DNA of 64,000 nucleotides from Sphingomonas oligophenolica (GTDB taxonomy: Bacteria > Pseudomonadota > Alphaproteobacteria > Sphingomonadales > Sphingomonadaceae), in contig NZ_RCZK01000006.1 in NCBI RefSeq assembly GCF_006438955.1, positions 183,193-247,192 on the forward strand, written 5' to 3'. The translations under genes were made by a program, and so were the position numbers. The notes beneath the pieces are model-generated. The model ran no database searches and was not told where the DNA came from. It saw only the letters and a list, made by a program, of their open reading frames with translations. Each line of letters begins with the position of its first letter. The stretch's first letter is position 1. Positions 44,748-54,071 of the stretch are shown one piece after another.

Positions 44748-46031
44748 TCAGCGCGACACGCCGACATCCCCGCTGGACGCGGTATCGGCCTTGTAGTCGG
44801 CGTACTTCCCGAACTCATTGCGCGCGATTGCGCGATTGTGGACCTCGTCGGGGCCGTCCGCAAAGCGCAGCGTGCGCATCGCGGCCCAGGCGTGCGCGAG
44901 GCCGAAATCACCCGATACGCCACCCCCGCCATGCGCCTGAATCGCATCGTCGAGGATCGACAGCGCCATATTGGGCGCCTGGACCTTGATCATCGCGATC
45001 TCCTGCTGCGCCGATTTGTTGCCGGCACGGTCCATCATGTTGGCCGCCTTCAGGCACAGCAGCCGCGTCATCTCGATATCGATCCGTGCGCGCGCGATCC
45101 GCTCCTCCCAGACCGAGAATTCGGCGATCCGCTTGCCGAACGCGACCCGGCTCAGCAGCCGTTTGGCCATCGCCTCGATTGCAGTCTCGGCGACGCCGAT
45201 CGTGCGCATGCAATGGTGGATGCGTCCCGGCCCCAGGCGACCCTGCGCGATCTCAAAGCCCCGGCCCTCGCCGAGCAATACATTCTCGACCGGGACGCGA
45301 ACATTCTTGAGCTCGACCTCGCCATGCCCGTGCGGCGCGTGGTCATAGCCATAGACGCTCAACATTCGTTTGATCGTGACCCCGGGCGCATCCATCGGCA
45401 CCAGGATCTGGCTCTGCTGCGCGTGGCGCTTGGCATCGGGGTTGGTCTTGCCCATCACAATCGCGACCGCACAGCGCGGATCGCCGACGCCGCTCGACCA
45501 CCATTTGGTGCCGTTTATCACGTAATCGTCGCCGTCGCGGACCATGCGGGTTTCGATGTTGGTCGCATCCGACGAGGCGACCGCGGGTTCGGTCATCAGG
45601 AAGGCGGAGCGAATCGTGCCTTCCATCAATGGCTTCAGCCACCGATCCTTTTGCTCGCGCGTACCGTAGCGGTGAAACACCTCCATGTTGCCGGTGTCGG
45701 GCGCCGAGCAGTTGAAGCATTCAGACGCCCAGCCGACCTTGCCCATCTCCTCCGCACACAACGCATATTCGAGGTTGGTGAGCTGCGTTCCTTCGAACTC
45801 GAAACTGTCGTCGACATGGGTCTGCCCGGAGTGCGGCGGCATGAAGAAGTTCCACAGCCCCTGCGCCTTGGCGATTTCCTTGACGTCCTCGATCACCTGC
45901 AGCACTTTCCAGCGCTCGCCATCATGGTGCTGGTCGTCATATTCGGCTTGCCGCGGACGGATCTGTTGATCGATGAAGGTCCTGACGCGGTCCCGAAAAT
46001 AGGTCTCGCGGTCGCTCAGCGTAAAATCCAT
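44748..46031 (-). CDS. ACAD11-like acyl-CoA dehydrogenase
   Basis: 427-residue FAD enzyme. It closely follows the dehydrogenase half of human ACAD10/11: [26 protein letters not shown], and N-G-T-K-W-W-S-S-G. The C-terminus reads D-G-P-D-E-V-H instead of the usual E-G-T. In the characterised pathways this enzyme removes phosphate from a 4-phosphoacyl-CoA and yields 2-enoyl-CoA. First gene of the operon ACAD-ADH-kinase-SDR-SDR, divergent from the double-TetR gene. Confidence 0.93.
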   Translation of the reverse strand: MDFTLSDRETYFRDRVRTFIDQQIRPRQAEYDDQHHDGERWKVLQVIEDVKEIAKAQGLWNFFMPPHSGQTHVDDSFEFEGTQLTNLEYALCAEEMGKVGWASECFNCSAPDTGNMEVFHRYGTREQKDRWLKPLMEGTIRSAFLMTEPAVASSDATNIETRMVRDGDDYVINGTKWWSSGVGDPRCAVAIVMGKTNPDAKRHAQQSQILVPMDAPGVTIKRMLSVYGYDHAPHGHGEVELKNVRVPVENVLLGEGRGFEIAQGRLGPGRIHHCMRTIGVAETAIEAMAKRLLSRVAFGKRIAEFSVWEERIARARIDIEMTRLLCLKAANMMDRAGNKSAQQEIAMIKVQAPNMALSILDDAIQAHGGGGVSGDFGLAHAWAAMRTLRFADGPDEVHNRAIARNEFGKYADYKADTASSGDVGVSR

Positions 46032-46149
46032 CGGGCGTCTCCGTGTGCTCGTTTCGGGGGCCGGTCTAGACCGTACCGACTTTTCGGTAAAGCGCTGCGC
46101 AATCCAAGATGGAGGCTTTTTCCGGCGCATATCGAGGTTAGTGAAAAAA

Positions 46150-46173
46150 CACTGTTTGTTCGAAATAGTAGTG
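46150..46173. promoter_or_regulatory. Candidate TetR operator in divergent promoter
   Basis: 24-bp imperfect palindrome between the ACAD operon and the TetR gene: CACT at 46150-46153, TTCGAA at the centre (46159-46164), AGTG at 46170-46173; 8 of 12 base pairs are symmetric. It lies 14 bases before the TetR ATG and 119 before the ACAD ATG. Confidence 0.55.
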
Positions 46174-46186
46174 CTAAGCTTTGCGC

Positions 46187-47440
46187 ATGAACGATGCGGG
46201 GGCAGCGATCGAGGGGGCCGATCGCGACGACGGGGCTGGTACCAAGCGGTTTCGCGCGAAGCGCGACGCGATTCTGGCGGCTGCGGCGGACGCGATCAAC
46301 GAACAGAGCGCGAAGGGCATGACCTTCGCTGACGTCGCGCGCCGCGTCGGCCTGAACACCACCAGCGTCACCTATTATTTCAAGCGCAAGGAAGACCTCG
46401 CGGCCGCGGCGTTCGAACACACGCTCGACTATCTGCTCGTCATGCTCGACGCCGCGATGGAAGCACCGACCCCGCACGATCGCGTCGCGCGCTTTCTCGC
46501 GCTGAACTTCGCCCGGCTCGCGCGCGTCGAGCGCGGCGAGGAACGCGCGATGGCGGTGCTGTCGGACCTTCGCGCCACGGTCGAGCCCAATCGCACCCGG
46601 TTGATGAGTGGATGGCGCGAGGTATTCCGCCGCACCCGCAATTTGTGGGGCGACGCGCCGACCCGCGCGCACACCGATCTGTACGGCGCGCGCGCGCACG
46701 TGCTCCTCGAAAACACGTTCTGGATGTCGGCCTGGCTCCAGCGCTACGAACCTGATCAGCACGCGCGGTGCGAGGCGCGGCTGATGGGCGTGTTCGCGCA
46801 CGGCATCGCCGCCACCGGATCGAATTGGGCACCGACCATGCTCGATCTCGATCATGAAGAGACCGAGCCGAGCCGGTCGGCGTTCTTGCTCGCGGCCACG
46901 CGGCTGATCAACGAACTGGGCTATCGCGGCGCCAGCGTTCAGCGGATCGCGTCCGAGCTCAACGTGACCAAGGGCAGCTTCTATCACCATCTCGACGCGA
47001 AGGACGATCTGGTCCTCGCCTGTTATCGCCGCAGCTTCGACACGATCACCGCAGCGCAACAGCGCGCCGACGAATCGGCGGCAAGCTATTGGCACAGGTT
47101 GTCGAGCACGATCGCGACGCTGCTCGAGATCCAGTTCGCGGAGCGTGCGCCGTTGCTGCGGACGACCGCGCTGAGCGGACTACCCCACCGTGAACGCGCC
47201 GCGATGGTCGATCGGTCGAACCGCATCGCGCGCCGGTTCGCGGGTACGATCATGGATGGCATCGCCGAAGGATCGTGCCGGCCGGTCGATGCGCTGATCG
47301 CCGCGCAAGCGCTGATGGCGCTCCAGAACGCGGCGTTCGACATGCGCAAATGGGCGAGCACGATGCCACGTGACCGCGCGATCGCGATGTACGCCTCGAC
47401 CCTGTTGTTCGGCCTGTTCGACGATCGCGTGCTTGGCTGA
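46187..47440 (+). CDS. Tandem TetR transcriptional regulator (two TetR units)
   Basis: 417 residues containing two complete TetR-like units in one chain. HTH 1: [19 protein letters not shown] near 46-65. HTH 2: [19 protein letters not shown] near 250-270. Each is followed by a helical ligand/dimer domain. One polypeptide could act as an internal dimer. It probably represses the divergent ACAD-ADH-kinase-SDR operon in response to an acyl-CoA. ATG 46187; TTG 46181 is an alternative. Confidence 0.9.
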   Translation: MNDAGAAIEGADRDDGAGTKRFRAKRDAILAAAADAINEQSAKGMTFADVARRVGLNTTSVTYYFKRKEDLAAAAFEHTLDYLLVMLDAAMEAPTPHDRVARFLALNFARLARVERGEERAMAVLSDLRATVEPNRTRLMSGWREVFRRTRNLWGDAPTRAHTDLYGARAHVLLENTFWMSAWLQRYEPDQHARCEARLMGVFAHGIAATGSNWAPTMLDLDHEETEPSRSAFLLAATRLINELGYRGASVQRIASELNVTKGSFYHHLDAKDDLVLACYRRSFDTITAAQQRADESAASYWHRLSSTIATLLEIQFAERAPLLRTTALSGLPHRERAAMVDRSNRIARRFAGTIMDGIAEGSCRPVDALIAAQALMALQNAAFDMRKWASTMPRDRAIAMYASTLLFGLFDDRVLG

Positions 47441-47479
47441 TCTTGCGGCGAGACGCGCCGGGGTCTAGGCGGCGCAACA

Positions 47480-48253
47480 ATGCGGTCGGCGTCCTACCAG
47501 TCTGGATCAGACCGCCGACGCGCACTGTCGCTGGCGTTGACGATCGCGGCGCATATCCTGATTCTGCTGCTATTGTTGCGGCTCGGCCCGGCGTTGCCCG
47601 ATTTCACCCGACCCGAAGCCCACCCCTTGTCGACCTTCGATGTGATCCCCGCCCCAACCCGGCAGCCACGCGGCGCGAAGAAGCCAGCGGTCAAGCGCGC
47701 CAGCGGCGGTGCACCGCGCAAGACCGCGCCGTCGGTCCAGCCCCCCGCCGCCAGCACCCCGCCACCCCCACCGCCGCCGATCGTCCTGCCGCACATGCTC
47801 TCACTGTTCGAAGCGGGCGATATTTCGAAGCTTCCCTCGCACCCTGGGGATCGTGCGGGCGCCGATGCAGGAGACGGCAGCAGCGCCGGCAAGGATAGCG
47901 GATCGGCCTATGGCCCCGGCGAAGGCCCGGGCGGCGCGCGGCTCTACAACGCCGAATGGCTGACCGAACCGGCCCGCAGCCAGACCGCGCCCTATCTGCC
48001 CGCCACGATCGAACAGGGCAGCTGGGGGATGATCGCCTGCAAGACGATCCCCGACAATCGCGTCGACAATTGCCGGTCGCTCAGCGAAAGCCCGCTGGGT
48101 TCGGGCATTTCGCGCGGGCTGCGCGAGGCGGCGTGGCAGTTCCGGATTCGGCCCCCGCGGATCGGGGGCAAACCGGTGATCGGCGCCTGGGTCAAGATTC
48201 GCTTCGACTTCACCCGGAGCGGCGACCCCTTGGTGGGTGGCCGCCGCGGCTAG
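47480..48253 (+). CDS. TonB-like energy transducer protein
   Basis: 257 residues: a short cytoplasmic N-terminus, one membrane helix (about 16-38), a Pro-rich linker (about 75-103, with a run of eight Pro), and a Gly/Asp-rich spacer. The folded C-terminus ends in beta strands (Q-F-R-I-R-P-P and V-K-I-R-F-D-F) like TonB C-terminal domains. It would bridge the inner membrane to a TonB-dependent receptor such as the one at 49644. Two Cys (C-K-T-I, N-C-R-S) may form a disulfide. It has no exbB/exbD next to it. The end overlaps the convergent MFS gene by 4 bases. Confidence 0.65.
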   Translation: MRSASYQSGSDRRRALSLALTIAAHILILLLLLRLGPALPDFTRPEAHPLSTFDVIPAPTRQPRGAKKPAVKRASGGAPRKTAPSVQPPAASTPPPPPPPIVLPHMLSLFEAGDISKLPSHPGDRAGADAGDGSSAGKDSGSAYGPGEGPGGARLYNAEWLTEPARSQTAPYLPATIEQGSWGMIACKTIPDNRVDNCRSLSESPLGSGISRGLREAAWQFRIRPPRIGGKPVIGAWVKIRFDFTRSGDPLVGGRRG

Positions 48254-49551
48254 GCTGCGGCACGCTTGAGCAGCACGCCCGCACGCCAGTAATGGAAGAT
48301 CGCCCAGGGCGTTACCCCGGCCATCAGCACCATCGCCCACCGCAGCGATTCCGCGCCCAGCGACGGACGCAACGCATCGCTGATGACGCCGATCGCGAGT
48401 GGGCCGAGCCCTAATCCGATCAGGTTGATCACCAACAAGGTGACCGCCGCCCACATCGCGCGCACGCGGATCGGGGCCAGCCCCTGAATCAACGCGAAGG
48501 TCGGCCCGAGATAGCTCGACGCGAACAAATACTGGAACCCGTAGGCGACGATCGCGACCGTCGGCGAATCGGTCAGGAAGAAGATCAGCGTGAACGGCAG
48601 CGCGCAGCATTTAAGGATCGCCACCATCCAGCTTTGCGCATGAAGGCCGTAGCGCTTCGACACCCAGTCGGCGAGCCGCCCGCCCATAATACCCGAAAAC
48701 CCCCCGATGATCGCCGCCATCGGTGCCACCACCAACGCGACCCGTTGAATCGAGAAGCCGAGCGAGCGCTGCAGATAGCTCGGTCCGAACGCGGTCAGCG
48801 CATAGCCGATCAACGACGTGATCGTGACGGCCATCACCAGATGGAACGCGGCCCGGTTGCGCCACATTCCGACGAACGCGGACCAGGCACCCGGCATCGG
48901 GCTCTGGTCGGCGGCGATCTGCGCATCGGACATACCGCGCTTGGGCTCGACGACGAACAGGCGAACGACGACGGCGAGGATAATCCCCGGAATGCCGACC
49001 AGGATCATCGCCCAGCGCCAGCCGAAATAGTGCGCGATCGTACCGCCCAGCATCGTGCCGAACCCGCCCCCCAGCACGACCCCGGTCGCGTAGATCGCCA
49101 TCGCGCTGGCGCGCTTTTCGGGCGGGTAGAGATCGGCGATGATCGAATGGCTCGGCGGGCTCGACCCCGCCTCGCCGACCCCCACCCCGATCCGGAACGC
49201 GAGCAGCTGGACGAAATTCTGCGCCAAACCGCACAACGCGGTCATTCCGCTCCAGATCGCGAGCGCGATCGCGATGATGTTGCGGCGGTTGGTCCGATCC
49301 GCGAGCCGCGCGACAGGTATCCCGAGCCCGGCATAGAAAACCGCGAATGCGAGCCCCGACAGCATGCCGAGCTGCGCGTCCGACAGATGCAGATCCGCCT
49401 TAATCAGCTCGAGCAGGATCGCGAGAATGTAGCGATCCATGTAGCTGAAGAAATACACCAGCGTCAGCAGCAACAGAGTGAGCGTGCGGCGCCGTGCCGC
49501 CAATGTCTCGCCGATTTCGGGATGGCTGTCGGCGATACCATTCATACCCAT
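48250..49551 (-). CDS. MFS transporter
   Basis: 433-residue carrier with about twelve helices. The loop 2-3 motif reads G-I-P-V-A-R-L-A-D-R-T-N-R-R (G-x3-D-R-x2-R-R), and M-D-R-Y near the start is typical of spinster-like MFS proteins frequent next to TonB-dependent receptors in sphingomonads. It probably moves the substrate of the local pathway over the inner membrane. ATG 49551 or 49545 (M-N-G-I). It follows the receptor gene on the same strand after a strong terminator. Confidence 0.9.
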   Translation of the reverse strand: MGMNGIADSHPEIGETLAARRRTLTLLLLTLVYFFSYMDRYILAILLELIKADLHLSDAQLGMLSGLAFAVFYAGLGIPVARLADRTNRRNIIAIALAIWSGMTALCGLAQNFVQLLAFRIGVGVGEAGSSPPSHSIIADLYPPEKRASAMAIYATGVVLGGGFGTMLGGTIAHYFGWRWAMILVGIPGIILAVVVRLFVVEPKRGMSDAQIAADQSPMPGAWSAFVGMWRNRAAFHLVMAVTITSLIGYALTAFGPSYLQRSLGFSIQRVALVVAPMAAIIGGFSGIMGGRLADWVSKRYGLHAQSWMVAILKCCALPFTLIFFLTDSPTVAIVAYGFQYLFASSYLGPTFALIQGLAPIRVRAMWAAVTLLVINLIGLGLGPLAIGVISDALRPSLGAESLRWAMVLMAGVTPWAIFHYWRAGVLLKRAAA

Positions 49552-49560
49552 ACTCGCTTT

Positions 49561-49603
49561 TCGAAAACAAAGGCCCCGCCGCGAGCAACCTCGCAGCGGG
49601 GCC
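49561..49603 (-). terminator. Rho-independent terminator of TonB receptor gene
   Basis: On the minus strand, GGCCCCGC and GCGGGGCC arms (49596-49603 and 49572-49579), extended by a CGAG/CTCG inner stem, are followed by TTTGTTTTC. It is a classical terminator 41 bases after the receptor stop, directly before the MFS start. Confidence 0.85.
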
Positions 49604-49643
49604 AGACTCGGTCAACCAATTGTTGGCACCACCGCGTCGATCG

Positions 49644-52600
49644 TCAGAATTTCTGGGTGAGTGCGCCCTTCAGCGTGAAGCCCAGCGGCGATCCGGTGAA
49701 CGGATCGTAATTCTGGTCGAGCCGCGCGAACGGCGGATTACGATCGAAGATGTTGAGCGCGGAGATCGACAGGGTAGTCCCGGTCTTGAGTGCCAGGCGG
49801 AACGTGGCGTCCATCGTCTTGTAGGCGTCGATGTTCTTGCCCGCGGTGACCGATGCGCCGGCGAGTGCACCGAAGTTCGGCCCGAAGATCGCCGCGCCGC
49901 GCTGGTCGGTATAGCCATCGATGTAGTTGAACTGCAGGCGAAGGCTCGCGATCCCGTAGTCGGCCTGCGCATACCAATTGCCCTTGATCTCGGGCAGCGG
50001 ATAGGCGGTGGTCTGGTAGTTCAGAAGACCGACCGCATCGAACGCGGGTTGCACGACGATCCCTTCGACCGTGATGTCCTTGGTCTTGTAATCGATGACG
50101 TAGGTGCCATTGGCACCGACGGTGATCGCCCCCGGCCCGACATCGCCGCGCAGGCTGACTTGCAGATCGAGCCCGGAGGTCGTGACATCAGCGCTGTTGA
50201 ACACATTAGTGCGCAAACGCTGCACGCCGCCAATGCTGCACACCCCGCCGCTGAAGGTGAAGCGACTAACAAGCCCGGCGTAAGCCGGATTGTTGCAGTT
50301 CTGGGAACCCGACGCGCCGAACAACGCACTGACGATACCCTGGATCGGTTCTCCCTCGATCGGTCCCTTCAGCTTGTACTTGAAATAGTCGAGGCTGGCG
50401 AAGAATCCGCCGGTCTGGACGATCACGCCGCCACTGTACGTGTCGGCCTTTTCGGGTTGGAGGCTGGGGTTGCCGTTGATATCGACCGCGCGGAACGACG
50501 AGCCGATGATCTGGAGCGCGGTGAGGTTCCCCGACAGCTGTTGCGCTGGTGGCCCGCGGAAGGTCGAACCCGCGCCCCCGCGCAGCGCCAACCACGGCGT
50601 CACCTGGAATCGAGCACGCGCCTGCGGGTTGAAGGTCGATCCGACATTGCCGCCATAATCCTCATACCGCGCCGACAGCTGTAGGTTGAGCGCGTCGAAG
50701 ATCGGCACCTGCAACTCGCCGAACAGCGCCTTGACGTCGCCGGATACCGAATTGTTGCGATTGGTGCCCAGGAAACCCAGCGCACCCGTCTGCGGCGCGC
50801 ACGTCGCGTTGGGATTGAGCGGTGAACCTGGGCACGGGTTCTGCGCAAGGTTGCTCGTCGCGTTGTATACGACCGTATAATCGTTCCGTCGATATTGCGC
50901 GCCGATCGCAAAGGCGAGATCGCCGCCGGGCAGGCGGATTCCCGTCTTGCCGCTCAGCACCAGCTCGCCAACGTAGAGTTTCGTGTCGTAACTCACCCGC
51001 GGCGTCTGGAAGAAATTGTCGATTGTAGCGATGTCGTTGATCAGCCCCGCCCCTGGGGTGAGGTTAAAACCCGCAGGATTGCGGGTCCCCGCGTAATTTG
51101 GGTTGGCCACCTTAGTGGCCCCGTTGGCCGGAACTGCGGTCGAGAACGGGTTGAAGAAGGTACAGCCGTTGGTGCCAGCGAGCGTGGCGAGCTGTGCAGC
51201 GCTGAGCCCCGCGCGGGACGCGGTCGAGGCGTAGGCGCAATTCGGCCCGCCAAAGCCCGCCAACGCGTTCTGGAGCAAATCACCGAACGTATCGGTCCCC
51301 TCGCTGTCGCGATAATATTGCGAATAGGTGCCGCTCGCGGTCAGGTCGATGCCACTGGTGACCGCATAGCGAAGCTCGCCGGTAAACCGAATCGAATCGG
51401 ATTCACGCTTCGAAAACGCCGATCCACGATCGTTGCCGGGAACCTGCGCAAACACTGGGTTGCCGCCCAGCAGCGCCGGCCGGAACAGCACCGGAAAGGC
51501 GATCGCGGGCGCGAGCGGTACGCCGTTTGCCTGCACGCAGCCGGATGCCGCACCGTAGAGTTGGCAATAGTCGCGGAGCGCGGGCGAATAGGTCGGGATG
51601 ACGAAGAGCCCTGCGCCCCCGCTTGCGGCGTTGGCGGATGGCGGCAGCGTCGGCAAATACGTCGGCGATGTCGTGATTCGCGTCGAACTATGCCCGTACA
51701 GCGCGGTCGCGGTGAACTTCAACTTGTCGGTCAGGTCCGCCGAGAAATCGAGATACGCCTGGTAGCGATCCTCGGGTTCGACCAGATTGCCGAACTGTCC
51801 ATAATTGTCGAAACACCGATCAACGGTCGCGGTCCCTGGGCCAGCGGCAGTCGACCCTGGCAGGCTTCGGAACCCGCCAAGCCCCGTGCACCCAAGATCG
51901 CGAACGAAATTGCCGGTGCCGCCGAACCCAAAGTTCCCCGGATTGCCGCCACCGGTATACCCGCCCTGCGGGTTGTTGGCATAGGGCTGAACCACGAAAT
52001 CGCGGTCGGTCGTCCGCAGCTCGGAACGATGCTGATACCCGAATGAGGCGAGCATCCTGAACCCGTTGCCGACATGGCCATAGCTGACCGCGCCGCCGTA
52101 ATCGCCCTGGGAGCCGCGGATATAGCGATAATCGCCGCTGGCGATGAAGCCTTCCTGATCGGTCCGCGTGATGAAGTTGACGACACCCGCGATCGCATCG
52201 GAACCATAGGTCGCCGCCGCGCCATCCTTCAACACTTCGACGCGGCCGATCGCACCGGTCGGGATCAGGTTGACGTCGACGATCGGAATGCCGCCGCCGA
52301 TCGGCACGATCCGCCGCCCGTTAAGCAGCACCAGTGTCCGCTGCGGCCCGAGCCCGCGCAGGTTGACCGAGGCGACGCCCTCATTGCCCTGGCTGCGGCT
52401 GTCGAACTGGTTGGCATCGCCGATGACGCCGTTGGAGGTCGGCAGGTTCTTGAGCAGGTCGACCACCGACGGCGCCCCCTGCTTGGCGAGTTCGTCGCCC
52501 GAGATGACGTCGACCGGCGCGGCGCCGTCCTCACGCGATCCGCGGATCAGCGATCCGGTCACGATGATATCGGGGCCCGCCGGGGTTGTGATGACATCCC

Positions 52601-52727
52601 CCTGGTCGGCGGGCAGTTCGGCTTGGGTTGGGGTCGTGTTGCCACCGACCTGCGCCGCGGCGGGTGCCGCGATCCCGCAGGCCAGCACCGAAAACGCGCA
52701 TGCGACCAGATAGCGTTGCTTGGACAT
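49644..52727 (-). CDS. TonB-dependent receptor
   Basis: 1027-residue outer-membrane beta-barrel. Signal peptide about 1-26 (ends A-P-A-A-A-Q). A TonB-box-like D-I-I-V-T-G-S is followed by a plug with L-K-N-L-P-T-S-N-G, N-L-R-G-L-G-P-Q-R-T-L-V-L-L-N-G-R-R, and V-L-K-D-G-A-A-A-T-Y-G-S-D-A. The barrel ends in Q-K-F (terminal Phe). It belongs to the large sphingomonad receptor group for organic substrates rather than a clear siderophore type. With the MFS carrier downstream it suggests uptake of the compound degraded by this region. Confidence 0.94.
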   Translation of the reverse strand: MSKQRYLVACAFSVLACGIAAPAAAQVGGNTTPTQAELPADQGDVITTPAGPDIIVTGSLIRGSREDGAAPVDVISGDELAKQGAPSVVDLLKNLPTSNGVIGDANQFDSRSQGNEGVASVNLRGLGPQRTLVLLNGRRIVPIGGGIPIVDVNLIPTGAIGRVEVLKDGAAATYGSDAIAGVVNFITRTDQEGFIASGDYRYIRGSQGDYGGAVSYGHVGNGFRMLASFGYQHRSELRTTDRDFVVQPYANNPQGGYTGGGNPGNFGFGGTGNFVRDLGCTGLGGFRSLPGSTAAGPGTATVDRCFDNYGQFGNLVEPEDRYQAYLDFSADLTDKLKFTATALYGHSSTRITTSPTYLPTLPPSANAASGGAGLFVIPTYSPALRDYCQLYGAASGCVQANGVPLAPAIAFPVLFRPALLGGNPVFAQVPGNDRGSAFSKRESDSIRFTGELRYAVTSGIDLTASGTYSQYYRDSEGTDTFGDLLQNALAGFGGPNCAYASTASRAGLSAAQLATLAGTNGCTFFNPFSTAVPANGATKVANPNYAGTRNPAGFNLTPGAGLINDIATIDNFFQTPRVSYDTKLYVGELVLSGKTGIRLPGGDLAFAIGAQYRRNDYTVVYNATSNLAQNPCPGSPLNPNATCAPQTGALGFLGTNRNNSVSGDVKALFGELQVPIFDALNLQLSARYEDYGGNVGSTFNPQARARFQVTPWLALRGGAGSTFRGPPAQQLSGNLTALQIIGSSFRAVDINGNPSLQPEKADTYSGGVIVQTGGFFASLDYFKYKLKGPIEGEPIQGIVSALFGASGSQNCNNPAYAGLVSRFTFSGGVCSIGGVQRLRTNVFNSADVTTSGLDLQVSLRGDVGPGAITVGANGTYVIDYKTKDITVEGIVVQPAFDAVGLLNYQTTAYPLPEIKGNWYAQADYGIASLRLQFNYIDGYTDQRGAAIFGPNFGALAGASVTAGKNIDAYKTMDATFRLALKTGTTLSISALNIFDRNPPFARLDQNYDPFTGSPLGFTLKGALTQKF

Positions 52728-52926
52728 CACCCTCTCCCTGTTGGGCCGGAACACTGTGCGATTCCGTACCCTTGGCTCGAATAGAGCCGGAGCGGGCGTT
52801 GCAGTCAAGCAACAAAACCGTAGCAAAACGCCACGGACACGTGGGTGTGGCGAATTGGCCGCAGGTAATTTTATTACGCTTCGGTCCTAAACGATCATTC
52901 GAAAAATGACTCAGTCGGCCGCAGGC

Positions 52927-53994
52927 TCAATAGTCGTTGAGCCGCGCGAAGCGCTCGCGATGATAGGCGGCGTTCCCCCACATCGCCTCGAGCACCGCGG
53001 CGCGCTTGAGGTAGAGGCCCGCGTCATATTCATCGGTCATCCCGATGCCGCCGTGGAGCTGGACCATCTCGCGGCTGACGAGCTTCAGCGTCTCCCCGCC
53101 GACCGCCTTGGCGAGACTGACCGCCTGGTCGATGTCGGACCGCCCGGCATCGATCGCCTCCAGCGCCGCCTCGACGACCGATCGCATCAGTTCGAGTTCC
53201 GTGAACTGCTTGGCCATGCGGTGTTGCAACGCCTGGAAGGTCGACAGCGGTTGCCCGAATTGAACGCGGGTCTTGAGGTAATCGTTGGTCACCGCGAACG
53301 CCTGTTCGGCCATGCCGAGCATCTCGGCAGCTAGCACCGCGGTCGCGCGGTCAACTATCTTCTGGGTCAGGTCAGTCCCGCCCAGCCTCGTCGCGGGCGC
53401 GTGGTCGAACACGATCTGCGCGTGGCTGCGCGCGTCGGCCATCGTGCGGCTGTGGCGGGTGACGCCCTCGTCGCCTGCAACGAGGTAGAGCCCATCAGCA
53501 GCCGCAACAACGAACAGGTCGGCGCTGTCGCCCTCGGCGACAAACTCCTTGGTCCCGCTGAGCTTCCCATCGGCGACCGCGGTTGCAATCGTGGCGGGAT
53601 CGTGGACCGGACCTTCGTCGATCGCCAGCGTCGCGACCGCGTCGCCGGTCGCGATCTTGCCGAGCCAGTCGTTCTTCGCCGCGTCCGACGATCCCATCGC
53701 GATCGCGGTTGCCGCGGGGCCGACCGACGCCAACGGCGAGGCGGCAAGGTTGCGCCCGAGCTGCTCGACGACGAGGCCGAGCGACAGATAACCGAAATCC
53801 GATCCGCCATAGGCTTCCGGCACGACGATCCCGCCCCAGCCCATCTGGCCGATCTCGCTCCACGCCGCGCTGTCATAACCCTCGGCAGGCGCAGCGTTGC
53901 GCATATTGCGGAACGCGGTGACCGGCGATTCATTGTCGGCCCATTCGCGCGCCATGTCGCGGAGCATCGTCTGTTCTTCGTTCAGGACGGCCAT
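52927..53994 (-). CDS. Acyl-CoA dehydrogenase, small subunit type
   Basis: 355 residues; N-E-E-Q-T-M-L-R-D-M start and L-H-G-G-I-G-M-T-D-E-Y-D-A-G near the end. It is closely similar in plan to the 375-residue ACAD at 38335. It follows a large-type ACAD (54072) on the same strand, the second such pair in the window. It is likely one chain of a heteromeric FAD dehydrogenase for a bulky or branched acyl-CoA. Confidence 0.92.
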   Translation of the reverse strand: MAVLNEEQTMLRDMAREWADNESPVTAFRNMRNAAPAEGYDSAAWSEIGQMGWGGIVVPEAYGGSDFGYLSLGLVVEQLGRNLAASPLASVGPAATAIAMGSSDAAKNDWLGKIATGDAVATLAIDEGPVHDPATIATAVADGKLSGTKEFVAEGDSADLFVVAAADGLYLVAGDEGVTRHSRTMADARSHAQIVFDHAPATRLGGTDLTQKIVDRATAVLAAEMLGMAEQAFAVTNDYLKTRVQFGQPLSTFQALQHRMAKQFTELELMRSVVEAALEAIDAGRSDIDQAVSLAKAVGGETLKLVSREMVQLHGGIGMTDEYDAGLYLKRAAVLEAMWGNAAYHRERFARLNDY

Positions 53995-54071
53995 CTATCT
54001 TGTTTCCTCATCGAAAAAGGCGGGCGGGGGTCCGTCACTGCCGGCCCCCGCCTCTTCCCTCTCTCCAACCT

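Noticed and set aside
49551..49574. Second TTCGAA palindrome as a TetR operator before the MFS gene
   Set aside because: It resembles the palindrome at 46150, but its TTTTCGAAAA core is the T tract of the terminator of the receptor gene, which explains it better.
52889..52912. TTCGAA motifs at 52889-52912 and 56854-56877
   Set aside because: Only 4-6 of 12 positions are symmetric; no better than chance around a six-base core.
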